This document shows positions 27,393 to 36,251 of a DNA stretch of 64,000 nucleotides, piece after piece. Positions within the stretch are counted from its first letter, which is position 1; each line of letters opens with the position of its first letter. The notes beneath the pieces were generated by a model. That model searched no databases and was not told the DNA's origin. It worked only from the letters and a program-made list of their open reading frames with translations. Made by a program: the position numbers and the translations under genes. The stretch comes from Desulfurobacterium atlanticum (lineage in GTDB: Bacteria > Aquificota > Aquificia > Desulfurobacteriales > Desulfurobacteriaceae), in NCBI RefSeq assembly GCF_900188395.1, contig NZ_FZOB01000007.1, positions 1-64,000 of the forward strand. The letters are read 5' to 3'.

Positions 27393-28439
27393 ATGGCAAT
27401 TCTCAAACTTTCCGGAATTTCAAAAAGTTTTGGAGATACAAAGGTACTTGAAGATATCAACCTTTCAATTGAAGAAGGGGAATTCTTCTCTATTCTCGGA
27501 CCTTCAGGCTCTGGAAAAACAACGATTTTAAGGCTTATAGCCGGTTTTATTTTTCCCGATACCGGAGAGATAAGAATAAATGACAGGGTGATAAATCAAC
27601 TGCCTCCTGAAAAGAGGGAAGTAAATATTGTGTTTCAAAATTTAGCCCTTTTCCCAATGATGGATGTTTTCGGAAATGTGTCTTTCGGATTAAAAAACAA
27701 AGGACTTTCAAAGTCTCAGATAAAAGAAAAGGTTTCAAAAATTCTTGAGAAGGTTGGTCTTAAAGGATTTGAGAAAAGAAAAATCAACGAGCTTTCCGGT
27801 GGACAGAAACAGAGAGTTGCCCTTGCAAGAAGTCTTGTAATGGAACCGAAAATTCTTCTTCTTGATGAACCGTTAAGTGCTCTTGATAAAAAGCTAAAAG
27901 AGCAAATGATGATTGAACTTAAGCTTTTGCAGAAAGAGTTAAAAACCACTTTCGTTTATATAACCCATGACCAGAGTGAAGCGATGGTTATGAGTAACCG
28001 TATTGCAGTAATAAATGAAGGCAAAATTGAGCAGATAGATACTCCTTATAAACTTTATAACTATCCACAAACTCCCTTTGTTGCCTCTTTTGTAGGTGAA
28101 AATAACAGGTTTAAAATCGTTGCCCAGGATGAAAAAAGCGTCACTACAGAAAAGGGTTGGAAGATACCGATAGATACAGAGGAAAATAGACAGAAACTTA
28201 AAAAGATGAAAATAAAAGAGGTGTTTATTCGTCCGGAAAGCTTCTTTATATCTCCATCAAAAGGAATCCTTTCTGGGTATATTCGTTCGGTTTTATTTGA
28301 TGGTCCTCATACAAAGGTCTTTATAGAAACAGAGTATGGTGATGATATTTTAATAAATCTTAAAGATAAGAATTTTAAACCGTCAGAAGGAGAAAGAGTA
28401 AATCTGGGGATAAATGGTGATGAAATCAGGCTATTCTAA
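27393..28439 (+). CDS. PotA-like ABC importer ATPase
   Basis: The 348-residue ATPase has Walker A GPSGSGKTT (about 36-44), signature LSGGQKQRVALARSL, Walker B ILLLDEPLSALD, the switch His in YITHDQ, and a C-terminal TOBE-type regulatory domain (about 240-348). It belongs to the PotA/FbpC/UgpC branch that drives CUT1/POPT importers. GGAG precedes the ATG. It overlaps the next gene and is co-transcribed with the binding protein and two permeases. Confidence 0.92.
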   Translation: MAILKLSGISKSFGDTKVLEDINLSIEEGEFFSILGPSGSGKTTILRLIAGFIFPDTGEIRINDRVINQLPPEKREVNIVFQNLALFPMMDVFGNVSFGLKNKGLSKSQIKEKVSKILEKVGLKGFEKRKINELSGGQKQRVALARSLVMEPKILLLDEPLSALDKKLKEQMMIELKLLQKELKTTFVYITHDQSEAMVMSNRIAVINEGKIEQIDTPYKLYNYPQTPFVASFVGENNRFKIVAQDEKSVTTEKGWKIPIDTEENRQKLKKMKIKEVFIRPESFFISPSKGILSGYIRSVLFDGPHTKVFIETEYGDDILINLKDKNFKPSEGERVNLGINGDEIRLF

Positions 28440-29268
28440 AGACTTTACTGTTAAAATATGCGCTTTGTTGGTACTTTTGTGGGTTTTTCTGTTGATAATA
28501 CTTCCCCATTTAGGGCTACTATATTCCTCTTTTACTACAGAAGATGGAGTTTTCACATTCAGCAACTATCTTAAATTTTTTAAACAGAAAATTTACTATA
28601 CAACTTTTCTCTATACTTTTTTAAATGGATTTCTCATTTCGTTTCTCTCCTTTCTTCTTGCAATGCCCCTTGCATTTTTTCTTGTAAAAGTTCTTCCTGA
28701 AAGAATTTCCCGGATTTTCATGGCTATTATTTTAATCCCCCTTGGGGTAGGTGAACTTATTATTGTTTACGGTTGGATGATAGTTCTTTCTGATAACGGC
28801 CTGATAAAACACCTTCTTCACTATATCGGAATTTCACATATGCCGAAACTTTTAAATACCCCTTTCAGTATGACAATTGGTTTTCTTTATGTTTCTTTTG
28901 TTTTTATGCTTCTTCCTATAATACAGGTACTTGAAAATCTTGATGACTCAATGATAGAAGCTGCCCTTGACCTTGGAGTGTCAAAGCTTGCTATTTTCAG
29001 AGAGATAATCATTCCGTTTTCTATGTCAGGTATTATTTCTGGAGTAATCATGGTATTTACTCTCGTTATAGGTGATTTTCTCGTTCCAAATATATTGGGA
29101 GGTAAAAGCGCCCTCTGGTTTACGGAGATTATTTACGATAACTTTCTTACAACATTAAACTGGAACCTTGGTTCTGCTTTTGGCTTTCTGCTTCTCCTTG
29201 GTGCTGTTATTGTGATATGGATACTTATAAAAATTTCCGGTCAGGATTACGAGAGGGTTATTAGATGA
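28420..29268 (+). CDS. PotB-like ABC permease
   Basis: The 282-residue inner-membrane permease has six predicted helices and the EAA loop EAALDLGVSKLAIFREIIIP near residues 180-200, which contacts the ATPase. I prefer the ATG at 28420 because GGGGA (28406-28410) is about 9 nt upstream; the in-frame ATG at 28414 is too close to it. The gene overlaps the ATPase gene by 20 bp and the next permease by 4 bp. It forms the heterodimeric channel with that permease. Confidence 0.9.
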   Translation: MKSGYSKDFTVKICALLVLLWVFLLIILPHLGLLYSSFTTEDGVFTFSNYLKFFKQKIYYTTFLYTFLNGFLISFLSFLLAMPLAFFLVKVLPERISRIFMAIILIPLGVGELIIVYGWMIVLSDNGLIKHLLHYIGISHMPKLLNTPFSMTIGFLYVSFVFMLLPIIQVLENLDDSMIEAALDLGVSKLAIFREIIIPFSMSGIISGVIMVFTLVIGDFLVPNILGGKSALWFTEIIYDNFLTTLNWNLGSAFGFLLLLGAVIVIWILIKISGQDYERVIR

Positions 29269-30110
29269 TTAGAGGTATTGCTTCCAAAAGATATAACTTT
29301 ACTGTTTCTTTCTTCGTGGGACTATTTTTTGTCTTCTGGATACTACCCCTTTTTGTTATTTCTCTTCTTGCATTTAACGATGCAGATTATATAGGCTTTC
29401 CCTTCAAAGGATTTACTCTTGATTGGTTCATAGGTTCAGGTAAAAAGGTGGGAGTGTTTCATAATCCTGATCTTTTACACGCAATAGTGGTTAGTGTGAA
29501 AACGGCAACTATTGTCTCTGCTGTATCGCTTATAATTGCTACGGCTGCGGTTTTATACTTTGAAAAAGCAAAGTCAAAGGCTAAAAATATTCTTTACTAT
29601 CTGGCTGTCTCTCCTCTTATAATTCCCGGTGTTATTCTTGGTATTGCTATACTTACCTTTGCCACCACTATTCTTTACTTTTTGCAGGACCATGCGTCTA
29701 TTGACCTGACCGATTATCTTTCTCCCGGATTCTGGTTGGTTGTTATTGGACAGATTTCTTTTGTTACATCTTACAGTATGCTTATTATTCAGGCACAGAT
29801 GAAGAAGTTTGATAGAACATGGGAAGAAGCGGCCCTGAATCTTAAAGCCGGCCGCTTTGATATCTTACGGTATATTACCGTTCCCTTTTTAAAACCTGCT
29901 CTTATTAAAGCTTTCATTGCAGGATTTTTAATCAGTTTTTCAAACTTTAACACAACCGTTTTTCTTGTTGGTTCAGATCCGACTCTTCCTATCTATCTTT
30001 TCTCTCAGGTTAAGTATAACCTCACTCCGGTTGTTAATGCAGTTTCATTTCTTATTATTCTGGTTATTACCTCCTTTGCGGTAATAGATTTCATCTTTAA
30101 GAGGGATTAA
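29265..30110 (+). CDS. PotC-like ABC permease
   Basis: The 281-residue permease has six predicted helices and the EAA motif EEAALNLKAGRFDILRYITVP (about 184-204). It pairs with the upstream permease. ATGA overlap of 4 bp at its start indicates coupled translation. The next gene begins at the first base after its stop, so the phosphatase-like enzyme is part of the same unit. Confidence 0.9.
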   Translation: MIRGIASKRYNFTVSFFVGLFFVFWILPLFVISLLAFNDADYIGFPFKGFTLDWFIGSGKKVGVFHNPDLLHAIVVSVKTATIVSAVSLIIATAAVLYFEKAKSKAKNILYYLAVSPLIIPGVILGIAILTFATTILYFLQDHASIDLTDYLSPGFWLVVIGQISFVTSYSMLIIQAQMKKFDRTWEEAALNLKAGRFDILRYITVPFLKPALIKAFIAGFLISFSNFNTTVFLVGSDPTLPIYLFSQVKYNLTPVVNAVSFLIILVITSFAVIDFIFKRD

Positions 30111-30887
30111 ATGAAAAAGTTGATTCACATAGCGGTTGATGGCTTGAGACCGGAAATGATTGATACAGGGCGCTGTAAATTTTTAAAATCTTTATCTGAA
30201 AAAGCTTTATATACAAATCAGATGCGTTCAGTAATTCCTCCCATTACTTTACCCTGTTTCTTTTCAATATTTCACGGGGTTAATCCTCTTACACACGGTG
30301 TTTTTTACAACATAATTCCTGAAAATTATACGGTTAAATCTCCAAACCTTTTTGATGTTTTAACGGATAACGGTATAAACACTATCTCTTTTTTTAACTG
30401 GAAAACTCTTGGAAAAAGTATGGGAAAGAAGAAACCTTCAGGGGAAAAGGTGTTTATTGACGATTTAACAATAAAGGGAGATGTTGAAATTGTTGATAAG
30501 GTTATCTCTCTAAACGAGGAGAGAAAGTTACCTGATTTTATTTTTATCTATCTTGGAGCTCTTGATGAAGTTGGTCATAAATACGGCTGGCTTTCATCTG
30601 AATATGTAAAAACTGCCGAAGTGGTGGATTCCCTTATTGAAAAACTTTTTAGAGTTTTCAGTAAAGAGTGTGATTTTCTTATCCATAGCGACCATGGAGG
30701 TTATGAATTTGGCCACTACGTTATTATGGAAGAGATAATGAACGTGCCTTTTATCTATTATTCTTCAGGGGAAAAGTTGGACACTCTGCAGAAATTGGCA
30801 CCTTCCATCGTTGATATTGCTCCCATAGTTCTTTCTCGTTTTGGTATAGAAATTCCTGTTTCATGGGAAGGAAACAGCATTTTCTAA
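30111..30887 (+). CDS. Compact cytoplasmic alkaline-phosphatase-superfamily hydrolase
   Basis: This 258-residue enzyme belongs to the nucleotide pyrophosphatase/phosphodiesterase branch of the alkaline phosphatase superfamily. The full two-metal site can be read: D10, nucleophile T46 (PPITLPC), D152 and H156 (GALDEVGHKYG), D194 and H195 (IHSDHGG) and H202 (EFGHY). No signal peptide is present, unlike secreted phosphatases. It probably acts in the cytoplasm on what the importer brings in. Candidate reactions are phosphomonoester, phosphodiester or phosphonate (PhnA-like) hydrolysis. At 258 residues it is shorter than most relatives (about 400). It abuts the permease stop with no gap. Confidence 0.85.
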   Translation: MKKLIHIAVDGLRPEMIDTGRCKFLKSLSEKALYTNQMRSVIPPITLPCFFSIFHGVNPLTHGVFYNIIPENYTVKSPNLFDVLTDNGINTISFFNWKTLGKSMGKKKPSGEKVFIDDLTIKGDVEIVDKVISLNEERKLPDFIFIYLGALDEVGHKYGWLSSEYVKTAEVVDSLIEKLFRVFSKECDFLIHSDHGGYEFGHYVIMEEIMNVPFIYYSSGEKLDTLQKLAPSIVDIAPIVLSRFGIEIPVSWEGNSIF

Positions 30888-30905
30888 GTGCTGTTTTTTT
30901 CTTTT
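30871..30905 (+). terminator. Terminator overlapping the stop of the AP-superfamily gene
   Basis: AAACAGCA, a loop containing the TAA stop, TGCTGTTT and then TTTTTCTTTTTT. The stem is 8 bp. It separates the first importer operon from the second. Confidence 0.82.
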
Positions 30906-30973
30906 TTAACAAATTACTAACAATTAATAGTTATCTTTTCTATCAAACTTTTAAGTTTATTTTCGGAGGTGTT

Positions 30974-32044
30974 ATGAAAAAAAGTAAATTTTTAAAATTT
31001 GCCTTTATTCCCACTGTAGCGATTGCTTTATCAGGTTGTTTTAATAATAATCAGAATGTTCAAAAAGAAGAAACCAAAAAACCAGAAGTTACACAGGAAA
31101 AGAAGCAACTTTCAGGAACTATCAACTTTTACACGTCCCTTCCTAAAACTATAGCTCTTGAGATAGCTGATAGATATCATCAAAAACATCCTGAAATTAC
31201 TGTAAACGTTTACAGAAGCGGCGCATCAAAGATAATGGCAAAACTCGGGGCTGAAATAGAAGCGGGTAAAGTGATGGCAGATGTTGTCTGGCTGGCAGAC
31301 CCGGGGAACACAATTTTCCTTAAAAACAAAGGGGTGCTTTTAAAATACACTCCTGAAAATGCAGAAAAAGTTGCTTTTAAAGATAAGGATGGTTACTATT
31401 TCGCCGGAAGATTTATAGCTCCTGTTATAGCATTTAATACCGGAATTGTTAAAAATCCCCCGAAAAGTTTTAAAGTAATCTCTGAAAAAGAGTATAGGGA
31501 TACCCTTCCTTCTCCGTGGAACAGAGCGAAAGGATGGTGTGCTATTCCCAATCCTCTATATTCAGGTTCTGCCCTTGCTTTTGCTTATGGTATGTATAAG
31601 CTTTACGGCTGGGATTACTTCAGGAGATTAAAAAATAATGGAGTGGTTGTTTTAAAAAGTAACGGTTCTGTAAAGAACGGAATACTTCAGGGAGAAAACC
31701 CTGTAGGCGTTACACTTGATTATATGGTGAGACAGCAAAAGGCGAAAGGAATGAACATAGATTATCTCTATCCTGAAGATGGAACTGCTCTGATACCAAG
31801 CCCTATAGCTGTTTTAAAAACAACTAAAAATCCTGAAGTTTCAAAGGATTTTGAAAACTTCCTTCTCTCAAAAGAGGTTCAAACTCTTCTTGCTGATAAT
31901 TACATAATTCCTGCAAGGAGCGATATTTCTTCAGATAAAGTCCCCTCTATTGATTCTATAAAGAAAATAAACGTTGATTGGGATAAAGTTTCTGGAAACC
32001 TTGAAGAGATAAGAAACAAATTTTCACAAATAATGCTCAAGTGA
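30974..32044 (+). CDS. AfuA/FbpA-like solute-binding lipoprotein
   Basis: The 356-residue protein has lipobox LSGC (residues 19-22) after a short Lys-rich signal, so it is lipid-anchored at C22. A Lys/Glu/Gln-rich linker leads to a type II periplasmic binding domain beginning GTINFYTSLPKTIALEIADRY. It ends near residue 356. This is the family of Fe(III)-, hexose-phosphate- (AfuA) and 2-aminoethylphosphonate-binding proteins. The iron-binding tyrosine pair of FbpA is not evident in the expected YY context. GGAGG at 30965-30969 places the start at ATG 30974. Context with a phosphoesterase suggests an organophosphate ligand. Confidence 0.82.
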   Translation: MKKSKFLKFAFIPTVAIALSGCFNNNQNVQKEETKKPEVTQEKKQLSGTINFYTSLPKTIALEIADRYHQKHPEITVNVYRSGASKIMAKLGAEIEAGKVMADVVWLADPGNTIFLKNKGVLLKYTPENAEKVAFKDKDGYYFAGRFIAPVIAFNTGIVKNPPKSFKVISEKEYRDTLPSPWNRAKGWCAIPNPLYSGSALAFAYGMYKLYGWDYFRRLKNNGVVVLKSNGSVKNGILQGENPVGVTLDYMVRQQKAKGMNIDYLYPEDGTALIPSPIAVLKTTKNPEVSKDFENFLLSKEVQTLLADNYIIPARSDISSDKVPSIDSIKKINVDWDKVSGNLEEIRNKFSQIMLK

Positions 32045-32054
32045 TGGAGTCTAT

Positions 32055-33734
32055 ATGTCCGAGAGGTCTTTAAGGGAGAGATTTTCTCTCCCGTTATCTG
32101 AAATTCAGATTTTATGGGTTTTTACTCTTTTTGTTTTAATTATTACAACTTTTTATCCTTTTGCACTCCTTGTGTTTAAAAGTATTACCGGAGTAAGGAG
32201 TGAAGAAGTTCTAAAAGCTGTTCTTACAGACAGAGAAACTTATGTTTACACATTTAATACTATTAAACTTGCTGTTTTTGTAACGGTTTTAGCTATTATA
32301 CTTGGAGTTCCTTCTGCTTTTCTTGTCTCAAGGACAGATATTTATTCCCGAAAAATTTTAAAATTTTTAATAGTTCTCTCTTTCACTCTTCCCCCTTATG
32401 TAAGTGCTATAGCATGGATACAGCTTGCGGCACCTTATTCAGGATATTTAAATAGATTTTTTCACCTTTTTGGTTTTCCTGCTGATTTCATCAATATTTA
32501 CTCTTTCTGGGGAATAGTCCTTGTAATGGCTATCAAGTATTATATCTATGTGTTTTTGACAACTTCAGCTTCACTTGAACAGATAGACCCTTCTCTTGAA
32601 GAAGCAGCCAGAATGAGCGGAGCTTCACCTTTTAAAGCTTCCCTTTTAACACTTAAACTGGTCATTCCGTCCATAGCTTCAGGAGCTCTTCTTGTTTTTA
32701 TAGCTACATGTGCAAACTTTGGAATTCCTGCTTTAATTGGCGAAAGGGCTAACTTTTATGTTCTAACAACTAAAATTTACAGTGCCCTTTCTATTCCAGA
32801 CCTTGACAGGGCTGTAATACTTTCTCTTTTCCTGATAGTGATAACTGCGGTTGTTCTTCTGATTCAGAAAAAAGTTTCACATGGAAAACACTATACAACT
32901 GTTACCGGGAAAGCTTCTCGTCCGTCGTTATTAAAACTTGGTAAAGTAAAAATTGCTGTATCTTTACTTCTTTATATAGTGCTTTTTATTACGACTGTAG
33001 TCCCTATATCTTCTCTCTTTTTCAGTGCATTACTTAAAACTCCTGTAGCACCATTAACTTCTGTAGATTCGTACACGTTATCAAATTTTCTATTTGTTAT
33101 TTTCAAGGATCCTTCCACGACAGAGGCTATAAAAACAAGTTTCTTTTCTTCTGCTCTTGCAGCTTCAGTTATCACAGTTTTTGGAGCACTTATTGCATAC
33201 ATAGTGGTTAAAACCGATATAAAAGGAAGAACGATTATAGATTTTCTCTCTTCCATTCCTTATATTTTGCCGGGCACGGTTGTTGGAGTTGCAATAATAG
33301 TGGCTTTTATAAAATTTCCTTTCTTTGAGACTTTGTGGATTTTACCGTTTGCTTACTTCATCAGGTATCTTTCCTATGGAGTTAGAACGGTTACAGGTTC
33401 CCTGCTTCAGATAGATAAAACTCTTGAAGAAGCTTCTTTCATGTCCGGAGCTTCATGGGTGCAGACCTTTAAAAACATAATTTATCCTCTGTTAAAATCC
33501 GGGTTGCTTGCTGCATGGATACTTGTTTTTATTCCTGCTTTAAGTGAACTTACCGTTTCCATAATCATATATCCGCCGCAGCATCCTACCATAGGGGTTG
33601 CAACGTATAATCTTATGGAAGAGGGGTCATACAGCTTTGCTTATGCTCTTTCAGCTCTTGTTACATTAATTGTTGTTGTTTCTTACGGAATTGTTACCAG
33701 AATCACCGGAAAATTTGCCGGAAGGAGAATTTAA
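32055..33734 (+). CDS. FbpB-type double-length ABC permease
   Basis: The 559-residue permease has about twelve helices in two homologous halves. Each half carries an EAA loop: EEAARMSGASPFKASLLTL (about 180-198) and EEASFMSGASWVQTFKNII (about 460-478). One chain therefore replaces the usual permease pair. This architecture is usual in iron(III), AfuB and PhnV/U-like importers. It lies between the lipoprotein and ATPase genes. Its TAA stop overlaps the ATPase start codon by one base (TAATG). Confidence 0.92.
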   Translation: MSERSLRERFSLPLSEIQILWVFTLFVLIITTFYPFALLVFKSITGVRSEEVLKAVLTDRETYVYTFNTIKLAVFVTVLAIILGVPSAFLVSRTDIYSRKILKFLIVLSFTLPPYVSAIAWIQLAAPYSGYLNRFFHLFGFPADFINIYSFWGIVLVMAIKYYIYVFLTTSASLEQIDPSLEEAARMSGASPFKASLLTLKLVIPSIASGALLVFIATCANFGIPALIGERANFYVLTTKIYSALSIPDLDRAVILSLFLIVITAVVLLIQKKVSHGKHYTTVTGKASRPSLLKLGKVKIAVSLLLYIVLFITTVVPISSLFFSALLKTPVAPLTSVDSYTLSNFLFVIFKDPSTTEAIKTSFFSSALAASVITVFGALIAYIVVKTDIKGRTIIDFLSSIPYILPGTVVGVAIIVAFIKFPFFETLWILPFAYFIRYLSYGVRTVTGSLLQIDKTLEEASFMSGASWVQTFKNIIYPLLKSGLLAAWILVFIPALSELTVSIIIYPPQHPTIGVATYNLMEEGSYSFAYALSALVTLIVVVSYGIVTRITGKFAGRRI

Positions 33735-34792
33735 TGGGTGTTCTTGTTCTTGAAAATGTGAGAAAAAGCTATAAAGATGTTGAAATTTTAAAGAGAATAA
33801 GCCTTGATGTTGAGAAGGGAGAGTTTTTAACACTTCTGGGCCCATCAGGTTGTGGGAAAACAACCACCTTAAGAATAATTGCAGGCCTTGAAGTGCCCAC
33901 ATCGGGCAGGGTTGTTGTAGATGGAAAAATTTTTTCCGCTCCGAAGGAGAAAATCTTCATTCCCCCTGAAAAAAGAAATATAGGTATGGTTTTTCAAAGT
34001 TATGCTGTCTGGCCTCATATGACGGTGTTTGATAATATAGTTTATCCTTTAAAAATTCGTAAACTCAAAAAACAGGAGATAGAAAGGAAAGTCAAGGACG
34101 CTCTCAATATGGTAAGACTTAGCGGACTTGAAAGGCGCTATCCTCACCAGCTTTCAGGGGGACAGCAGCAAAGGGTTGCCCTAGCAAGAGCACTTGTTAT
34201 GAATCCCAAAATAATGCTTCTTGATGAACCTTTGTCAAACCTTGATGCCAAACTAAGAGAAGAGATGCGGTTTGAGATAAAGGATTTACAAAAAAGAACC
34301 GGCATAACAATCATCTATGTTACCCATGACCAGACTGAAGCTATGGCAATGAGTGATAGGGTAGTGGTTATGAAAAATGGTGAGATAAGACAGATAGGCA
34401 CTCCTATGGAAATATATAAAAATCCTGTGGATACGTTTGTTGCCGACTTTATAGGAAGTGCAAACTTTATTACTCCGAAGAAAGTTGAAAAGTGCGGAAA
34501 TTGCTTGGAAATCTCCTTTTTAAACAGGAAATTGACGGTTGCTAAACTTCCTCATGAGAAAATTAAAGTTGTTGTAAGACCGTCAGAGATAGAGCTTTCA
34601 AAAGAAAAACTGACCGATTCTATTGACGGAAGAGTTGTTGCAAGTTCGTTTTTAGGTGAATTTAACATGTATAAAGTTATGTTGGAAAAGGATTTAGTTT
34701 TAACTGTGATAAGTGATAGGAAAGATTTTGAAACAGGAGATACTGTTTTTGTTAAGATTAAAAACTGTGTTGTAGTTGCTGACAGAGATTGA
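33734..34792 (+). CDS. FbpC/PotA-like ABC importer ATPase
   Basis: The 352-residue ATPase has Walker A GPSGCGKTT (about 36-44), signature LSGGQQQRVALARAL, Walker B IMLLDEPLSNLD, switch His in YVTHDQ, and a C-terminal OB/TOBE region (about 245-350). It energises the upstream fused permease. Its sequence is clearly distinct from the PotA-like ATPase of the first importer, so the two systems are not a recent tandem copy. Confidence 0.92.
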   Translation: MGVLVLENVRKSYKDVEILKRISLDVEKGEFLTLLGPSGCGKTTTLRIIAGLEVPTSGRVVVDGKIFSAPKEKIFIPPEKRNIGMVFQSYAVWPHMTVFDNIVYPLKIRKLKKQEIERKVKDALNMVRLSGLERRYPHQLSGGQQQRVALARALVMNPKIMLLDEPLSNLDAKLREEMRFEIKDLQKRTGITIIYVTHDQTEAMAMSDRVVVMKNGEIRQIGTPMEIYKNPVDTFVADFIGSANFITPKKVEKCGNCLEISFLNRKLTVAKLPHEKIKVVVRPSEIELSKEKLTDSIDGRVVASSFLGEFNMYKVMLEKDLVLTVISDRKDFETGDTVFVKIKNCVVVADRD

Positions 34793-34799
34793 GGGCTTT

Positions 34800-36251
34800 A
34801 TGGTTAAAGTTGCTCATATAAGTGATACCCATATAACTTATGGAAACGCTTTCAACAGAACCGCTTTTGATATAGCTATTGAAAAAATAAACAAGAGTGA
34901 TGTTGACCTTGTTATTCACACGGGTGATGTAACAGACCAGGGTCTAAGAGACGAATATGAGTATGCAGCATTTCTATTTAACAAAATTGAAAAGCCTTTA
35001 ATAGTTGTTCCTGGAAATCACGATGTCAGAAATGTCGGTTATGAACTTTTTGACCGCTTTTTTGGGCAATTTTTTAAAAAAGTGGAAGTTGGAGGAATCT
35101 CTTTTATTCCGATTGATACTACCGTGCCGGATGTTGGAGACGGTGAGCTTGATTTTTACGAGATGGAAAGATTAAAGGAAAAACTTTTTGAAGAAAAAGA
35201 AACTATAAAAGTTGTTATTGGGCATCACCATCTCTTTCCGCTTCCCTTTACAGGCAGAGAGAGAAATGTAATTTCTAACAGCGGTGACCTTATTGAGCTT
35301 TTTAACTCTTCAGGTGTTGCTGCCTATCTTTCAGGACATAAACATGTTTTTAATGTGTATAAACTTTCTGATACGGTAGTGATAAATGCTGGTGCCGTTT
35401 CGTGCAGGAAAACAAGAAAAGGAGATGTGAACAGTTTTAATTTTATAAATTTTGACAATTTTACAAATGGAGTAGATGTTACGGTAATTGCTGAATATAT
35501 TGATGGAAGTAGAGAAAGGAAGATTTTCTCTATCCCTGAGAAAAGTAAAGCTATTTCTGATAAAGGTGCAAAACTTCTTACTATCGTTCAGATAAGTAAT
35601 ACCTGCGTATCGGACAGATTTTATTTCAGACAGGACGTTATGGAAAAGGGGATAGAGACTATTAACAAAATTAACCCCGATTTTGTAATTCACTGCGGGA
35701 ACATTGTGGATGCAGGAGTGGAGCGCTATTTTGAAAGAGCGGTTGCTTTGCTGAGTAATTTAAAATCGTCTTTAATGGTCGTGCCCGGCAGAAACGATTT
35801 TTCATTTAACGGAGACATCTTTTTCTTTCGTTATTTTTCTCTTAAACCTTTTGAAACCGAAAAGATTAAGTTCGTTCCTGTTGTGACGGTAAATAAAGAT
35901 GCTAAAACGGGAAGACTTGGAAGAAGCGGTTTGAAATTTCTTAAAAAGGAGCTTGAAACAGAAAAAGAAAAAATTGTTTATCTTCATCACAACCTTCTTC
36001 CCGTTCCGCACAATAGAGAAACAGGAATTCTTGAAGATGCAGGAGATATTATTAAGCTCCTGATAGATAAAGGGGTAAAACTTGTCCTTACAGGTTATGG
36101 AGATAACAGCTTTTTTACTAAACTGGAAAACGTTTCTTTTGTGAATTCAGGAAGTTTTTCATGGGAGCTTCACAACAATCCCGCTGGTTTCTCCTTTAAT
36201 CTAATAGAGATTTATGAAAATGATGTCTGTGTTAAAGAAATTTATTTTTAG
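34800..36251 (+). CDS. Tandem calcineurin-like metallophosphoesterase: active first domain, degenerate second domain
   Basis: The protein has 483 residues. The first domain (about 1-250) has a complete two-metal site: D9 and H11 (ISDTH), D43 (HTGDVTDQG), N73-H74-D75 (PGNHD), HHH in GHHHLFP, and the final GHKH. It resembles GpdQ/CpdA-type phosphodiesterases. The second domain (about 260-483) repeats the layout, but each motif is altered: ISNTC for ISDTH, GNIVDAG for GDVTDQG, GRND for GNHD and GYGD for GHKH. It should not bind metal. GAGGG at 34791-34795 supports the ATG at 34800. No signal peptide is present. It is the last gene of the second importer unit. Its stop overlaps the dus gene end by 4 bp. 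Confidence 0.85.
   Translation: MVKVAHISDTHITYGNAFNRTAFDIAIEKINKSDVDLVIHTGDVTDQGLRDEYEYAAFLFNKIEKPLIVVPGNHDVRNVGYELFDRFFGQFFKKVEVGGISFIPIDTTVPDVGDGELDFYEMERLKEKLFEEKETIKVVIGHHHLFPLPFTGRERNVISNSGDLIELFNSSGVAAYLSGHKHVFNVYKLSDTVVINAGAVSCRKTRKGDVNSFNFINFDNFTNGVDVTVIAEYIDGSRERKIFSIPEKSKAISDKGAKLLTIVQISNTCVSDRFYFRQDVMEKGIETINKINPDFVIHCGNIVDAGVERYFERAVALLSNLKSSLMVVPGRNDFSFNGDIFFFRYFSLKPFETEKIKFVPVVTVNKDAKTGRLGRSGLKFLKKELETEKEKIVYLHHNLLPVPHNRETGILEDAGDIIKLLIDKGVKLVLTGYGDNSFFTKLENVSFVNSGSFSWELHNNPAGFSFNLIEIYENDVCVKEIYF

Noticed and set aside
26267-30110. Calling the first importer a spermidine/putrescine transporter
   Set aside because: The family also includes phosphonate binders, and the phosphatase-like last gene argues against a confident polyamine label.
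30863-30974. A 37-residue N-terminal extension of the solute-binding lipoprotein
   Set aside because: It would overlap the previous gene and terminator; GGAGG and the lipoprotein signal fit ATG 30974.
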